DNA of 64,000 nt from Streptomyces sp. SID12488 (GTDB lineage: Bacteria; Actinomycetota; Actinomycetes; Streptomycetales; Streptomycetaceae). The translations under genes and the position numbers were made by a program. The notes under the pieces were generated by a model. That model was not told where the DNA came from. It searched no databases and saw only the letters and a program-made list of their open reading frames with translations. The stretch covers positions 62,001 through 126,000 of the forward strand of contig NZ_JAAGLT010000014.1 in assembly GCF_010548275.1 (NCBI RefSeq), in the 5' to 3' direction. Shown here piece after piece: positions 16,901 through 25,339 of this stretch; position 1 is the stretch's first letter, and every line of letters begins with the position of its first letter.

Positions 16901-17189
16901 GCGCCGTCGGCTGGCCCGGCTGGTCGCCGTGGAGCACGGCGTGCTGGTGGCCCTGGCCCTGCTGGTCGGCACGGCCCTGGGCACGGTGCTGACGTACGCG
17001 CTGGTTCCCCTTGTCGTCCTGACCGTGCAGGCCACCCGGCCGCTGCCGCCGGTGCTGGTCGAAGTCCCGCTCCTGCGCCTGGCCGTCCTGCTGGCGGCCC
17101 TCGCCGCGGGCCCCGCGCTCGTGACCGTGGCGCTCGCACTTCGGCGGGCGAAACCCGTGACGACTCTCAGGGACGAGGTGACGCAGTGA
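13926..17189 (+). CDS. Large FtsX-type ABC transporter permease 1
   Basis: 1087 residues from GTG 13926; alternative in-frame GTGs at 13941 and 13953 are possible. One membrane helix near the N-terminus (RAWVYRALLGAALLAVLLTT) is followed by a large extracytoplasmic domain. Next come a cluster of helices around 300-550 (SSMLIVAGQLGLLAACALLL, LLVAAPALVLLAGTVLVL), a second extracytoplasmic domain, and the final FtsX block (about 950-1080: LVASAAVTVLFASLGFAVSA, VEHGVLVALALLVGTALG). The AVLRALGTTRRRLARL loop is the coupling-helix region typical of FtsX/MacB proteins. It overlaps the second permease by 4 nt, so both are translated together and likely form a heterodimeric mechanotransmission or export complex with the ATPase downstream. 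Confidence 0.85.
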   Translation: MGERGVPAGVLRFIALRAWVYRALLGAALLAVLLTTTVLATLTAYSGAIGDAALRRSLAEQDTAAEAALVVKADVPAGERQAADDAVRTGARAIFAGLPVQVRTLLRSGPYALPPALRPASERNEDPDLTHFAALDHTQVRTVAGRLPREAVTAGSIEAALPQSAAQRLGVAPGARLTVTDRLHGPAVHVLITGVYRPVDVRAPYWQLDDLGGRGVQASSFTTYGPLLTAAGVPTSGRVSVGTSGWLASADYSSLTTGRIDALREAVRSGSAQLRERPALSGATVAATALPEVLDRIERSLLVTRSSMLIVAGQLGLLAACALLLVARLLSSERMSETRLLRARGATRARLAGMAALESLLISGPAVVAAPLLSGPLTRLLVGQGALGRTGVHVDVPVGGRPEVWSVAAGVAALCALAVAVPAWRASFTGTVSVRAGALPAPLRAGADVGLVAVAGVAFWLLGSQRSGAVTTSREGVLGVDPLLVAAPALVLLAGTVLVLRLLPSLARVGERLLARGHGLTAAMVGWQFSRRPMRGAGPVLLLVISVALGVIAIGQSASWHRSQADQADFRAGAEVRVLTSGSGGVGRTDVYADLPHVDAVAPAVRGTVSLSGSRTATVVALNTAEAAGAVLARPDLTDGPLLAGLAPRGAPAGVEVPAGTTRLTLTAALRSSTPGPGADVTLTVRDRHGTSYEIPSGRLAADGRPHPLTPDLNGARGPLALTGLTLSTSQPTGRAHRHRLVLGTLTATAGDGDVRQLTLPTKWATSIEADSAAYAPNADARPTRPRITSTAPVSMTYSTGYLPPDLPPASWPLEVRLKVAQPAAPEIVAVATDRFLTASGARRGQRVEVTFGGRSVPVRIVRTASALPTTETTAQDGGALLVDLRAVNRVLQARYGTSLTPTEWWLRTADPGAAAAAVRALPDVEPEQVVVRDEIAAQLRDDPFGAAPEAALVASAAVTVLFASLGFAVSAAGAMRARDGEFAVLRALGTTRRRLARLVAVEHGVLVALALLVGTALGTVLTYALVPLVVLTVQATRPLPPVLVEVPLLRLAVLLAALAAGPALVTVALALRRAKPVTTLRDEVTQ

Positions 17190-19960
17190 CCGCGCAGCCG
17201 GTGCCCCCGCAGAGCGGGGGGACGAGGGCGGTGCCGACGCACGCACGGGCCGGGGTGCGGGCCCGGCTGAGGGCCTTCGCCGGTACGTCCGTGACCCTCG
17301 CGCTGCTGGTGACCGTGACCGCCGCGCTGGCTGCCGCGTACCCGCGTGCCGTCGACCGGTACGGAGACGCGGGGCTGCGCCGGGCGGTCGAGCAGGCCTC
17401 TCCCGACCGGACGACCGTGCAGGTGGACGCCCCGCCACCCTGGACGGACACGGTCGAGGAGGCCGAGGCCGCCCTGCGCACCGGGCCGCTGGCCGCGGCG
17501 CGGACCGAGGTTCTCGCCGCCACGAAGGCGCCGCTGGTTGCCGACCCCACGCAGTCGTCGTACGGCGTGCGCACGACCGTCGGCATTGCGGCGTCCGATC
17601 CCTGGCTTCCCCGGCCCGCCGACATACCCGCCCAACTGCTGCTCGCCGCTCAGCAGGACCTGGCCTCCCACGCCCGGCTCAGCGCGGGCCGGTTGCCACG
17701 CACCACGGGCGAACCGGTCACCGCAGCGACCGCCCAGGTCGAGGCCGCCGTCACCACGGACACCGCCCGCACGCTCGACATCCGGGTGGGCTCGGTGATC
17801 CACCTGCCAAGCCCGGCACGCGCCCCGCTCGCCGTCCGGGTCACCGGGATCGTTGTCCCACGCACCCCTGCGGGCGCCTACTGGTCGACACTGCCGGTGC
17901 TGCGCACCCCCGCGCTGAGCCGACTGCCCGGCAGCCAGCTGTCGGAGGTCTACTGGCTCGGCGGCCTGCTCCTTGCCCCCGGTGCCGGCCCGGTTCTCCT
18001 GAGCACCCCTGGCCTCCCGCTCCGGTACTGGCACGTGGCCGCCGACGTCGCCACCCTGCGCGGCCACGATCTCGACCGTCTGACATCCGCCGTCGCCGCC
18101 TTTGAGTCGGGCCCGGGGGTGCAGCGCCTGCGGGCGGTCGTCGACCCGCGTCTGGAGGCCCGGACGAATCTCGACGAGGTCCTCGCCGACCATGCCCGAC
18201 TACGGTCGGGGATCGACCCGCTGCTTGTCCTCGCCGCCGTCGGGACCGGCAGCCTCGCCGTGATCGTCCTGGCCATGGCCGCCGGTGTGGCAGCCGATCG
18301 CCGACGCGCGGAGCTGGCTCTGCTCCGTGCCCGCGGCGCCTCACTGTCCGGCCTCGCCGGTCGGCTGCTGGCGGAGACGGCGGTCGTGGCCGTGCCGGCC
18401 GGCGCCCTCGGACTGACCGCCGCCCTGCTCGTCCTGCCCGGTGACCGCAGCGCGTCCGCCATCGCCGCCGCCCTCGCCGTCACCCTGTTCGCCTGCGTCA
18501 CCCTCCCTCTGCGCGGCGTGGTGGCGCACCGCACGGTACGCATGCACGACGCCCGGGAGGACCTCGCCTCCGCCCAGCCGTCTCGGCACCGTACGGTGGC
18601 CGAACTGACCGTGCTGGTCATCGCGTTGGGGGCCGTCGCCGCACTACGCCGACAGGGATCCGGCAGCACCGGTCTGGTGGCCACCGCCCCGCTGCTGACG
18701 GGCGTGGTCGCGGCTCTGCTGCTGGCACGCCTCCACCCCCTGCCGCTGCGGGCGCTGAGCAGGGCGACCACGCGAATGCGCGGCCTGGTGATTCCGCTGT
18801 CGCTGGCCCAGGTGGCCCGCGCTCCCGGCTTCGCCGTGCTGCCGCTGCTCGCTCTGCTCACCGCCCTGACCACGGCCGCGTTCGGCGGCTCGGTCCTGGC
18901 AGGGGTCACAGCGGCCCGCGACCAGGCCGCGCTCTTCGCCGTCGGCGCCGACGGCCGCATCGAGACCAATACCGGCAACCTCCCCCACGCCCTGCCCGAC
19001 CGCGTCCGCCGACTGCCCGGCGTACGGGACATGACGGAAGCGAGCGTCACCAACGAGGCGAAGCCGCAACCGGGCAGTCAGCCGATACCGCTGGCCGGTG
19101 TGGACCCCGACGCCTACGCGCACCTGTCGCACCACACGGGACTGGGGCCGTTCGCCGCGGCGAGCCTCCGGCAGGAGGACGCCGGTACGACGGACAGCGC
19201 CGACCGGCCCCTGCCCGCGCTGGCCTCACCTCGCGTGGCCGAGGAGTACGGCACCGGCCCCTACCCCGTCCTGCTCCCGGACGGCACCTCCGTCACCGTC
19301 CGGATCGTCCTGGTCCGGGCGCGCACTCCGGCCGTGATCGGTGACGACTTCCTGATCGTGGACCGTGCCGGTCTTCCCCGCGGCGTGGCGCTTACGACGA
19401 CCCTGCTGCTGACCGGTGACGCCCTGAACGGCCGGGCGCTGCGCTCGGCGGCGGAAGGTACAGCGGCGACCGTCCGGCTGCGCGCCGAGGAACGTGCGCG
19501 GCACGTCGACTCACCGCTGCAGTCCGGCGCGGAACGCCTGTACGGTGTCGCGGTCGCCGCGGGCGCCGGGTACGCGGTCCTCGCCCTCCTGCTGACCGTG
19601 CTGCGTACCGCGCCCGAACGCAGCGCCCTGCTCGCCCGGTTGCGCACGATGGGCATGAGCCGGTCCCAGGGCCGCCGACTGCTCATCCTCACGGCCCTCC
19701 CTCAGGCGTTCCTGGCCGCGGCGGGCGGTCTGCTGACCGGCTGGGCCGGCATTCATCTGCTGTCGCCCGGCATCGACCTCACGACCCTCGCCCTGGCCTC
19801 TCCGTCCGCCCTCGACGGGGCCGCGCTGCGCACCGATCCGCTCTCGCTGACGGTTCCGGCGCTCGCCGTGCTGCTGCTGGCCCTCGGTGTGCCCGCCGGC
19901 CAGGCCTGGTGGACCAGCCGACGTGGCTCGGTGCGCGAACTGAGGATGGGTGACGACTAG
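17186..19960 (+). CDS. Large FtsX-type ABC transporter permease 2
   Basis: 924 residues from GTG 17186, which overlaps the stop of permease 1 in GTGA. Topology mirrors its partner: first helix at about 28-51 (VTLALLVTVTAALAAAYPRA), extracytoplasmic domain, central helices from about residue 345 (IDPLLVLAAVGTGSLAVIVL), a second outer domain, and a C-terminal FtsX segment with LLARLRTMGMSRSQGRRLL as coupling loop. The ELALLRARGASLSGLAGRLL element is the equivalent loop of the first half. Substrate unknown; relatives export peptides, lipids or antibiotics, or transmit force to wall hydrolases. The ATPase gene starts 74 nt downstream. Confidence 0.85.
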   Translation: MTAQPVPPQSGGTRAVPTHARAGVRARLRAFAGTSVTLALLVTVTAALAAAYPRAVDRYGDAGLRRAVEQASPDRTTVQVDAPPPWTDTVEEAEAALRTGPLAAARTEVLAATKAPLVADPTQSSYGVRTTVGIAASDPWLPRPADIPAQLLLAAQQDLASHARLSAGRLPRTTGEPVTAATAQVEAAVTTDTARTLDIRVGSVIHLPSPARAPLAVRVTGIVVPRTPAGAYWSTLPVLRTPALSRLPGSQLSEVYWLGGLLLAPGAGPVLLSTPGLPLRYWHVAADVATLRGHDLDRLTSAVAAFESGPGVQRLRAVVDPRLEARTNLDEVLADHARLRSGIDPLLVLAAVGTGSLAVIVLAMAAGVAADRRRAELALLRARGASLSGLAGRLLAETAVVAVPAGALGLTAALLVLPGDRSASAIAAALAVTLFACVTLPLRGVVAHRTVRMHDAREDLASAQPSRHRTVAELTVLVIALGAVAALRRQGSGSTGLVATAPLLTGVVAALLLARLHPLPLRALSRATTRMRGLVIPLSLAQVARAPGFAVLPLLALLTALTTAAFGGSVLAGVTAARDQAALFAVGADGRIETNTGNLPHALPDRVRRLPGVRDMTEASVTNEAKPQPGSQPIPLAGVDPDAYAHLSHHTGLGPFAAASLRQEDAGTTDSADRPLPALASPRVAEEYGTGPYPVLLPDGTSVTVRIVLVRARTPAVIGDDFLIVDRAGLPRGVALTTTLLLTGDALNGRALRSAAEGTAATVRLRAEERARHVDSPLQSGAERLYGVAVAAGAGYAVLALLLTVLRTAPERSALLARLRTMGMSRSQGRRLLILTALPQAFLAAAGGLLTGWAGIHLLSPGIDLTTLALASPSALDGAALRTDPLSLTVPALAVLLLALGVPAGQAWWTSRRGSVRELRMGDD

Positions 19961-20034
19961 ACAGTGAGCAGAACCTCGAGACCAAGCCCCCTCCGGCACC
20001 GGCCCGTGTCCCTCTGTCCGCCCAGGAGCAGCCG

Positions 20035-21030
20035 ATGACCAGCAGCCCGACCTTCCACGAGCTCACCGACCGTGCCCTCGCCGCGCGCGACGCCGCCGTC
20101 TACGGCCACGACGCCCTGATCACCTGCGACCGGCTGGTACGGATCTTCTCCGCCGACGGTGTGGAGGTCCAGGCACTGCAAGGCCTCGATCTCCTCGTTC
20201 GCAAGGGGGAGTTGATGGCCCTGGTCGGTGCCTCCGGCAGCGGCAAGTCCACCCTCATGAACATCCTGGCCGGGCTGGACAAACCCACCGCCGGCGTGGC
20301 CCGCGTCGGCGACCACGACCTGGTCACGATGTCCTCCAAGGAACGCCTCGCCTACCGCCGCAAGACCGTCGGCTTCGTCTGGCAGCAGACCTCCCGCAAT
20401 CTCCTGCCCTATCTCACCGCCGCGCAGAACGTCGCCCTGCCCTTGGAGTTGGCCCGCGCACAAGGTCGGCGCCGGACCAAAGCCGATCGCGCCATGGAAC
20501 TCCTCGGCCTGCTGGACGTCGCCGAATGCCGCGACCGTCGGCCCCACCAGATGTCCGGCGGCCAGCAGCAGCGCGTCGCCCTCGCAGTGGCCCTCGCCAA
20601 CGATCCCGCGGTCCTGCTCGCCGACGAGCCCACCGGCGAACTCGACTCCCACACCGCCGAACAGGTCTTCGCCGCGTTCCGCACCGCCAACGAGGAACTG
20701 GGGACCACCATCGTGATCGTCACCCACGATCAGTCCGTCGCTGGTGAGGTCCGCCGTACGGTCGCCATCCGGGACGGCCGCACGTCGACGGAGGTCCTGC
20801 GCCACAGCGAAGTCGACTCCGCCACCGGCCAGGAGAACCTGGTCGCCCGCGAATACGCCATGCTCGACCGGGCCGGCCGCCTCCAGCTCCCCGCCGAGTA
20901 CACCCGGGTCCTGGGGATGCGCGACCGCGTCGCCCTGGAGCTGGAACCCGACCACATCGCCGTCCGCCCGGACGACACACGGAACGACCGTCACGGCCGG
21001 GGCTCAGCCGCGGAACAGCCTGGGCTCTGA
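20035..21030 (+). CDS. ABC transporter ATPase with C-terminal AbrB-like segment
   Basis: 331 residues. A LolD/MacB-type ATPase: Walker A GASGSGKST (about 64-72), Q-loop QQTSRNLLPY, signature MSGGQQQR (about 174), Walker B VLLADEPTGELD (about 195) and switch His in IVTHD. It should power the two FtsX permeases just upstream. The first about 25 residues precede the usual start of the fold. The last about 60 residues after the ATPase (AMLDRAGRLQLPAEYTRVLG and MRDRVALELEPDHIAVRP) have the look of an AbrB/SpoVT swapped-hairpin domain, with the characteristic GRLQLP turn. Such a tail is unusual for transport ATPases and might bind DNA or dimerise; that is inference. Confidence 0.88.
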   Translation: MTSSPTFHELTDRALAARDAAVYGHDALITCDRLVRIFSADGVEVQALQGLDLLVRKGELMALVGASGSGKSTLMNILAGLDKPTAGVARVGDHDLVTMSSKERLAYRRKTVGFVWQQTSRNLLPYLTAAQNVALPLELARAQGRRRTKADRAMELLGLLDVAECRDRRPHQMSGGQQQRVALAVALANDPAVLLADEPTGELDSHTAEQVFAAFRTANEELGTTIVIVTHDQSVAGEVRRTVAIRDGRTSTEVLRHSEVDSATGQENLVAREYAMLDRAGRLQLPAEYTRVLGMRDRVALELEPDHIAVRPDDTRNDRHGRGSAAEQPGL

Positions 21031-21109
21031 AACGAACCACGCACATCCTGCGGACGCGGGGAGCGCGTGCCGGACCCCGCGTCCGCAGTGTGATCCCGGA
21101 CGACTGGGC

Positions 21110-21802
21110 CTACAGATCGGTGATCTCTCCGTCTTTCAGCTCCAGCACACGATCCGCGAGGTCAAGAAGTGATCTGTCATGGGTGGCCACGAGAGCCGTG
21201 ATCTGCTCGCTGCGGACGACCGCTCGCAGCAGTTCCATCACGGAGTGCCCTGTTTCCGCGTCCAACTGGCCGGTCGGCTCGTCGGCGATGAGAACCGAGG
21301 GGCTGTTGGCCAGGGCGCGGGCGATGGCGACACGCTGGCGCTGCCCGCCCGACAACTCGCCCGGGCGCTGCGCGGCATGGTCCGCGAGCCCCACGAGAGA
21401 CAGCAGCAGTTCGACGCGCTCCCGCCGCTCTCGCGGGTCCGCCCTTCGCAACCGGAGCGGCACGCCCACATTTTCGGCAGCCGTGAGGATGGGAATGAGC
21501 CCGAACGACTGGAAGACGAAGCCGATACGTTCCCGACGCAGCGCGAGGAGGGCGTCCTCACCCTGGTCCCGCAGATGCAGCCCGTCGACGGTGACGCGTC
21601 CGCTGTCCGGCTCGTCCAGACCACCGACGATGTTGAGCAGGGTGGTCTTGCCCGAGCCGGAGCGCCCCTTGAGAGCGACGAGCTCCCCCCGAGGGACCTC
21701 GAAGGAAACGCCACGCAGAGCATGAACCGCGCTGGCGCCTCGACCGTACGACTTGTGCACATCCGCCACCTGCAGCATGGCTGCGGTCACCGCCTGGCCC
21801 AT
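21110..21802 (-). CDS. ABC transporter ATPase (MacB/LolD type)
   Basis: 230 residues from ATG 21802; ATG 21778 is an alternative. Walker A GRSGSGKTT, Q-loop FQSFGLIP, signature LSGGQRQR, Walker B VLIADEPTGQLD and the H-loop VATHD are all intact, and the length is standard for ATPases that serve FtsX-type permeases. No permease is adjacent on its own strand. It converges on the ABC operon at 13926-21030, so it may be a second, independently expressed ATPase for those two permeases or may serve a permease elsewhere. Cytosolic, membrane-associated. Confidence 0.85.
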   Translation of the reverse strand: MGQAVTAAMLQVADVHKSYGRGASAVHALRGVSFEVPRGELVALKGRSGSGKTTLLNIVGGLDEPDSGRVTVDGLHLRDQGEDALLALRRERIGFVFQSFGLIPILTAAENVGVPLRLRRADPRERRERVELLLSLVGLADHAAQRPGELSGGQRQRVAIARALANSPSVLIADEPTGQLDAETGHSVMELLRAVVRSEQITALVATHDRSLLDLADRVLELKDGEITDL

Positions 21803-21947
21803 TGCGCCCCCGTATGCTCCGCCGATTCTGCAGCGGGCCAGTCTCTCACCAGGCGCCACAACCGGCAAAGCACGGTTGTGCTACAGCACTTCCGTTCCCC
21901 TGAGCGGACTCTTCAGCGAGTGACGGTGGGTCAAAGGAAGCTCCCTC

Positions 21948-21963
21948 GGCCGTTGCGACGGCC
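21948..21963 (-). terminator. Short hairpin after ung
   Basis: GGCCGT (21948-21953) and ACGGCC (21958-21963) pair around TGCG, five nt beyond the ung stop codon on the reverse strand. Small but GC-rich; a plausible terminator. Confidence 0.4.
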
Positions 21964-21968
21964 ATGCC

Positions 21969-22646
21969 CTACGGCAGTCGCCAGTCCACCGGCTGCGCAC
22001 CCTGCTTGACGAGCAGTTCGTTGGCCCGGCTGAAGGGCCGTGAGCCGAAGAAGCCACGGTCGGCCGACATCGGGGACGGGTGGGCGGACTCGATCGCCGG
22101 AAGCTCCCCCAGCAGCGGCCTCAGATTGCGCGCGTCACGCCCCCACAGGATCGACACCAAGGGCTTGCCCCGGCCGGCCAGTGCGCGGATCGCCTGCTCG
22201 GTGACTTCTTCCCAGCCCTTGCCCCGGTGCGCGGCGGGGCTGCGCGGTGCCGTCGTCAGCGCCCGGTTCAGCAGCAGCACCCCTTGCTCCGTCCACGGTG
22301 TCAGGTCACCGTTCGACGGTCTGGGCAGCCCCAGGTCGGAGTGCATCTCCCGGAAAATGTTCTCCAGACTGCCCGGCAACGAACGCACTTCGGGCGACAC
22401 AGCGAAACTCAGCCCGATCGCCATCCCCGGCGTGGGATAAGGATCCTGACCGACAATCAGGACGCGGACGTCATCGAAGGGTTGCTGGAAAGCCCGTAGG
22501 ACATTCGCCCCAGCGGGCAGATACGTCCGGCCCGCCGCTATCTCGGCCCGGAGGAAGTCGCCCATCGCAGTGATGCGTTCGGCCGCAGGATCCAGAGCCT
22601 TCGCCCAGCCCGCTTCAACAAGTTCATGCAGAGGTCGTGGTGCCAC
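21969..22646 (-). CDS. ung: Uracil-DNA glycosylase, family 1
   Basis: 225 residues from GTG 22646. Family 1 UDG motifs are intact: GQDPYPTPG with the catalytic Asp (about residue 66), LLLNRALTT, and HPSPMSADRGFFGSRPFS carrying the catalytic His and the leucine-loop region (about 188-206). It removes uracil from DNA to start base-excision repair. Streptomyces often carry two ung paralogues; whether this is the housekeeping or the accessory copy cannot be told here. It is transcribed alone, away from the upstream spacer. Confidence 0.93.
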   Translation of the reverse strand: MAPRPLHELVEAGWAKALDPAAERITAMGDFLRAEIAAGRTYLPAGANVLRAFQQPFDDVRVLIVGQDPYPTPGMAIGLSFAVSPEVRSLPGSLENIFREMHSDLGLPRPSNGDLTPWTEQGVLLLNRALTTAPRSPAAHRGKGWEEVTEQAIRALAGRGKPLVSILWGRDARNLRPLLGELPAIESAHPSPMSADRGFFGSRPFSRANELLVKQGAQPVDWRLP

Positions 22647-23194
22647 AGCGCATCACCCTACTGGGACTCACCGGTGCTCCCGCACGAGCACAGCAGCCCC
22701 CACACACGGTCACCGGGAAGGAGGGGGACCCGTTGCATCCGATGATCAAGCCACTCCGCCACGGACATCACGCCTCACCAACGCCTCGTCGCCGACAGCT
22801 GCCTCCCGTGAATCCCCAGGCGATACGCGCGCCGGCCGGGACAACGACCTGCTGACCGGGCGGGGGAACACGGGCGATCGAACACCGCCTGTATTGACCG
22901 ACATGCGAGCCCGAATGACCGGCATATGAGTTTGATGCCCTATTGCCGGACAGAAGGCGACTCGTCCCTCCGGTGCGCAAGTCCACTCAGCGCACCGGGA
23001 CGTACCGACCGCACGCGGTTGACCAGCATCGGAACACCATGACGGTCGAATCCGCCCCTTCGACTCCGCGCGAAGATGTCACGAACTGATCGCTTCTGAT
23101 CCGTACGCAACTCATCAGACAAAAGCGGACGGATACCGCTCACCTGCCCCCTCCCCGAACAGGGGAGCCCAATAAGCCAGTAACATGCGGCGCC
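22647..23194. other. Intergenic spacer between ung and the chelatase gene
   Basis: About 550 nt with lower GC than the flanking genes, especially 22895-22960 and 23015-23180. It should contain the divergent promoters of ung and of the chelatase gene. No ORF in it shows a ribosome site or recognisable protein and I find no RNA gene or repeat. Confidence 0.4.
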
Positions 23195-24115
23195 ATGAGC
23201 TCCCCCACTGGGCCCGCCGGCCTGCCAGTACGAATGCCGCGCCCCCGCCAGCCGGGCCGGCACCGCCGCCCCGAGCCGCTGGCGGCTCCCGAGGGTGCGC
23301 CCGCGCTCGTCCTCGCGGTGCCGGGCGCGCCCAGCGCCGCCACGCGGAGCCTCGCCGAGGAGGTCGTGAGCATCGCCCGCTCCGAGCTCCCCGGCCTCGA
23401 CGCCCGCATCGGATACCTCGACGGTGACGACGCGGAGTTCCCCACGCTCCAGTTCGTGCTCACGCACACCGCGCAGGAGCGCACCGCCCGCTACGAGCAG
23501 GCCCTCGCCGCCGGTGCGGACGTCAAGCAGCCCGAGGGCCCCGTGGCGGTCGTCGTGCCGCTGCTCGCCGGTCCGGACAACGCGCTGCTGCGCCAGATCC
23601 GGCAGGCCGTCATGGAGAGCCGTATCGCGGCCGACCTGACCGACGTCCTCGGCCCGCACCCGCTGCTCGCCGAGGGACTGCACGTACGGCTGTCCGAGGC
23701 GGGCCTCGCGCGCGCCGACCGGGCCCGCCTGTTCACCGTCGCGACCGCCGCGGACGGCATCGTCCTGGCCTCCGTGGGCGGCGAGGAGGCCGTGCAGGCG
23801 GCCGGGATCACGGGCATGCTGCTCGCAGCGCGCCTCGCCGTGCCGGTGATGGCGGCGGCCCTGGACCAGGAAGGCTCGATCGCGGCCATCGCCGAGCAGC
23901 TGCGCGCCTCGGGCTCGCAGAACCTCGCGCTGGCCCCGTATCTGATCGGCCCGGAGATCGAGGCCGGTCTGCTGGAGGCCGCGGCCCAGGAGGCGGGCTG
24001 TGCCTCCTCCGACGCGCTCGGCCCCTACCCGGCCATCGGCAAGCTGACGCTGGCCAAGTACACGACGGCACTGGGCATCGCCCCGCAGCAGCCGCAGGGC
24101 GCCCCGGTCCGCTGA
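23195..24115 (+). CDS. CbiX/sirohydrochlorin chelatase-like protein
   Basis: 306 residues. After a Pro/Arg-rich N-terminal extension of about 35 residues comes a pair of chelatase-like halves: ALVLAVPGAPSAATRSLAEE, VAVVVPLLAGPDNALLRQIR, HPLLAEGLHVRLSEAG in the first, and ADGIVLASVGGEEAVQAAGI and NLALAPYLIGPEIEAGLLEA in the second. This is the arrangement of actinobacterial sirohydrochlorin chelatase-annotated proteins. The canonical metal-binding His of CbiX in the first strand is not clear (VPGAPSAA), so catalytic insertion of iron or cobalt into sirohydrochlorin is uncertain. There are no siroheme or cobalamin genes nearby. The start at ATG 23195 has only a weak ribosome site. Confidence 0.7.
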   Translation: MSSPTGPAGLPVRMPRPRQPGRHRRPEPLAAPEGAPALVLAVPGAPSAATRSLAEEVVSIARSELPGLDARIGYLDGDDAEFPTLQFVLTHTAQERTARYEQALAAGADVKQPEGPVAVVVPLLAGPDNALLRQIRQAVMESRIAADLTDVLGPHPLLAEGLHVRLSEAGLARADRARLFTVATAADGIVLASVGGEEAVQAAGITGMLLAARLAVPVMAAALDQEGSIAAIAEQLRASGSQNLALAPYLIGPEIEAGLLEAAAQEAGCASSDALGPYPAIGKLTLAKYTTALGIAPQQPQGAPVR

Positions 24116-24163
24116 CCCGGACAGCACCCCCGTACGGCGAAGTACGACGGCCGGAACCTGGTA

Positions 24164-24204
24164 CGCCGAAGGGCCCGCTCCTTTCCGGGAGCGGGCCCTC
24201 GGCG
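24164..24204. terminator. Bidirectional hairpin between the chelatase and lactonase-fold genes
   Basis: The left arm starts CGCCGA and the right arm ends TCGGCG, with GGGCCCGCTCC pairing to GGAGCGGGCCC around a TTTCC-type loop. About 17 bp pair with one bulged A. It lies between two convergent genes and can serve both. Confidence 0.8.
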
Positions 24205-24227
24205 TGTCCGGGCCCAGGGGCGGTCGC

Positions 24228-25253
24228 TCAGCCGAAGATCACACAGGACACCGCCGGGACCGCGATCGAGCCGACGCGACGGGGAACGCCGCTGTCGGGG
24301 TCGAGGGCGAACCAGGTGACGTCCCCGGAACGCTCGTTCGCGGCGTACAGGAATCCGCCCGAGGCGGCCAGCTCGCGGGGCCAGTGGCCGCCGCACGCCA
24401 CCGTGCCCACCAGCCGCAGGGCGGCTCCTGCGTCGTCGACGGCGAGCACGGACACGACGTCCTGGCCGCGGGTCGCCGTCCACACGAAGCGGCCGTCGGG
24501 CGAGACGACGATGCCCGACGGGTAGGCGTCGCCGTCCGGGGCCCCCTCCAGCACCGGTGTCTCGCGCAGGGGCGTCAGGAGCCCCTCGGCGGCGTCCCAG
24601 CGGCAGACGGTGACGGTCGGGGCGAGTTCGTTCAGCAGGTACGCGTACGAGCCGACCGGATGGAAGGCCAGGTGACGCGGTCCGGAACCGGGACGCAGGG
24701 CGCTCTCGCGGTGCGGTACGAGGCGGCCGTCGCGCAGCGCGTACACGTGGACGGAGTCCGTGCCGAGGTCGACCGCGACAGCCCATCGGCCACTCGGGTC
24801 GGGCTGCACCTGGTGGGCGTGCGGCTCGCGCTGACGCTGCGGGTGCGGGCCCGAGCCGGTGTGCCGGCGTACGTCGGACGCGACACCGACGAGGGTGCCG
24901 TCGGCGCGGACGGGCACCGCGGTGACGCTGCCGGAGCCGTAGTTGGCGGTCAGCACATGTCCGGCGAAGAGGCCCAGATGCGTGGGCCCGCTGCCGCCGA
25001 CCGGCACGGCCGGCCCGGCGAGTTCGGGCGTGTCGCCGCTCACCCTGTAGGCGGCCACGGCGCCCTCGGCCGTCTCGCTGACCGCGTAGAGCGTGTGCCC
25101 GTCGGCGGCGAGGGCCAGATACGAGGGGTCGGGTACGTCGTCCGCCGCGCCGAGCACGGTCAGCGCGCCGCTGTCGTCGTCCACGGCGGCGACCAGGACA
25201 CCCGGGCCCCCCGCCGCCGTGAACGAACCGATGAACGCTCGTCGTCGCCCCAT
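24228..25253 (-). CDS. Lactonase-fold beta-propeller protein (6-phosphogluconolactonase-like, YbhE family)
   Basis: 341 residues from ATG 25253, where AAGGGG is correctly spaced; the longer frame to 25301 lacks a site. Family features: RRAFIGSFTAAGGPGVLV at the start, repeated LAADGHTLYAVSE, GGSGPTHLGLFAGHVLTANY, PHPQRQREPHAHQVQPDPSG (histidines likely near the active centre), GSGPRHLAFHPVGSYAYLLN and YPSGIVVSPDGRFVWTATRG. This seven-bladed fold is shared by YbhE lactonase and muconate cycloisomerase-type proteins. It probably hydrolyses a sugar lactone in the cytosol, but many paralogues are uncharacterised. Followed by the shared terminator. Confidence 0.82.
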   Translation of the reverse strand: MGRRRAFIGSFTAAGGPGVLVAAVDDDSGALTVLGAADDVPDPSYLALAADGHTLYAVSETAEGAVAAYRVSGDTPELAGPAVPVGGSGPTHLGLFAGHVLTANYGSGSVTAVPVRADGTLVGVASDVRRHTGSGPHPQRQREPHAHQVQPDPSGRWAVAVDLGTDSVHVYALRDGRLVPHRESALRPGSGPRHLAFHPVGSYAYLLNELAPTVTVCRWDAAEGLLTPLRETPVLEGAPDGDAYPSGIVVSPDGRFVWTATRGQDVVSVLAVDDAGAALRLVGTVACGGHWPRELAASGGFLYAANERSGDVTWFALDPDSGVPRRVGSIAVPAVSCVIFG

Positions 25254-25339
25254 TGCCGCCCCTTCTCGGTCTCCTGATCGGTCGGGGCGACCGTACCCCA
25301 TCGGTCTAGACCAAATGGCCGGGTGTGGACGAGAGAACC

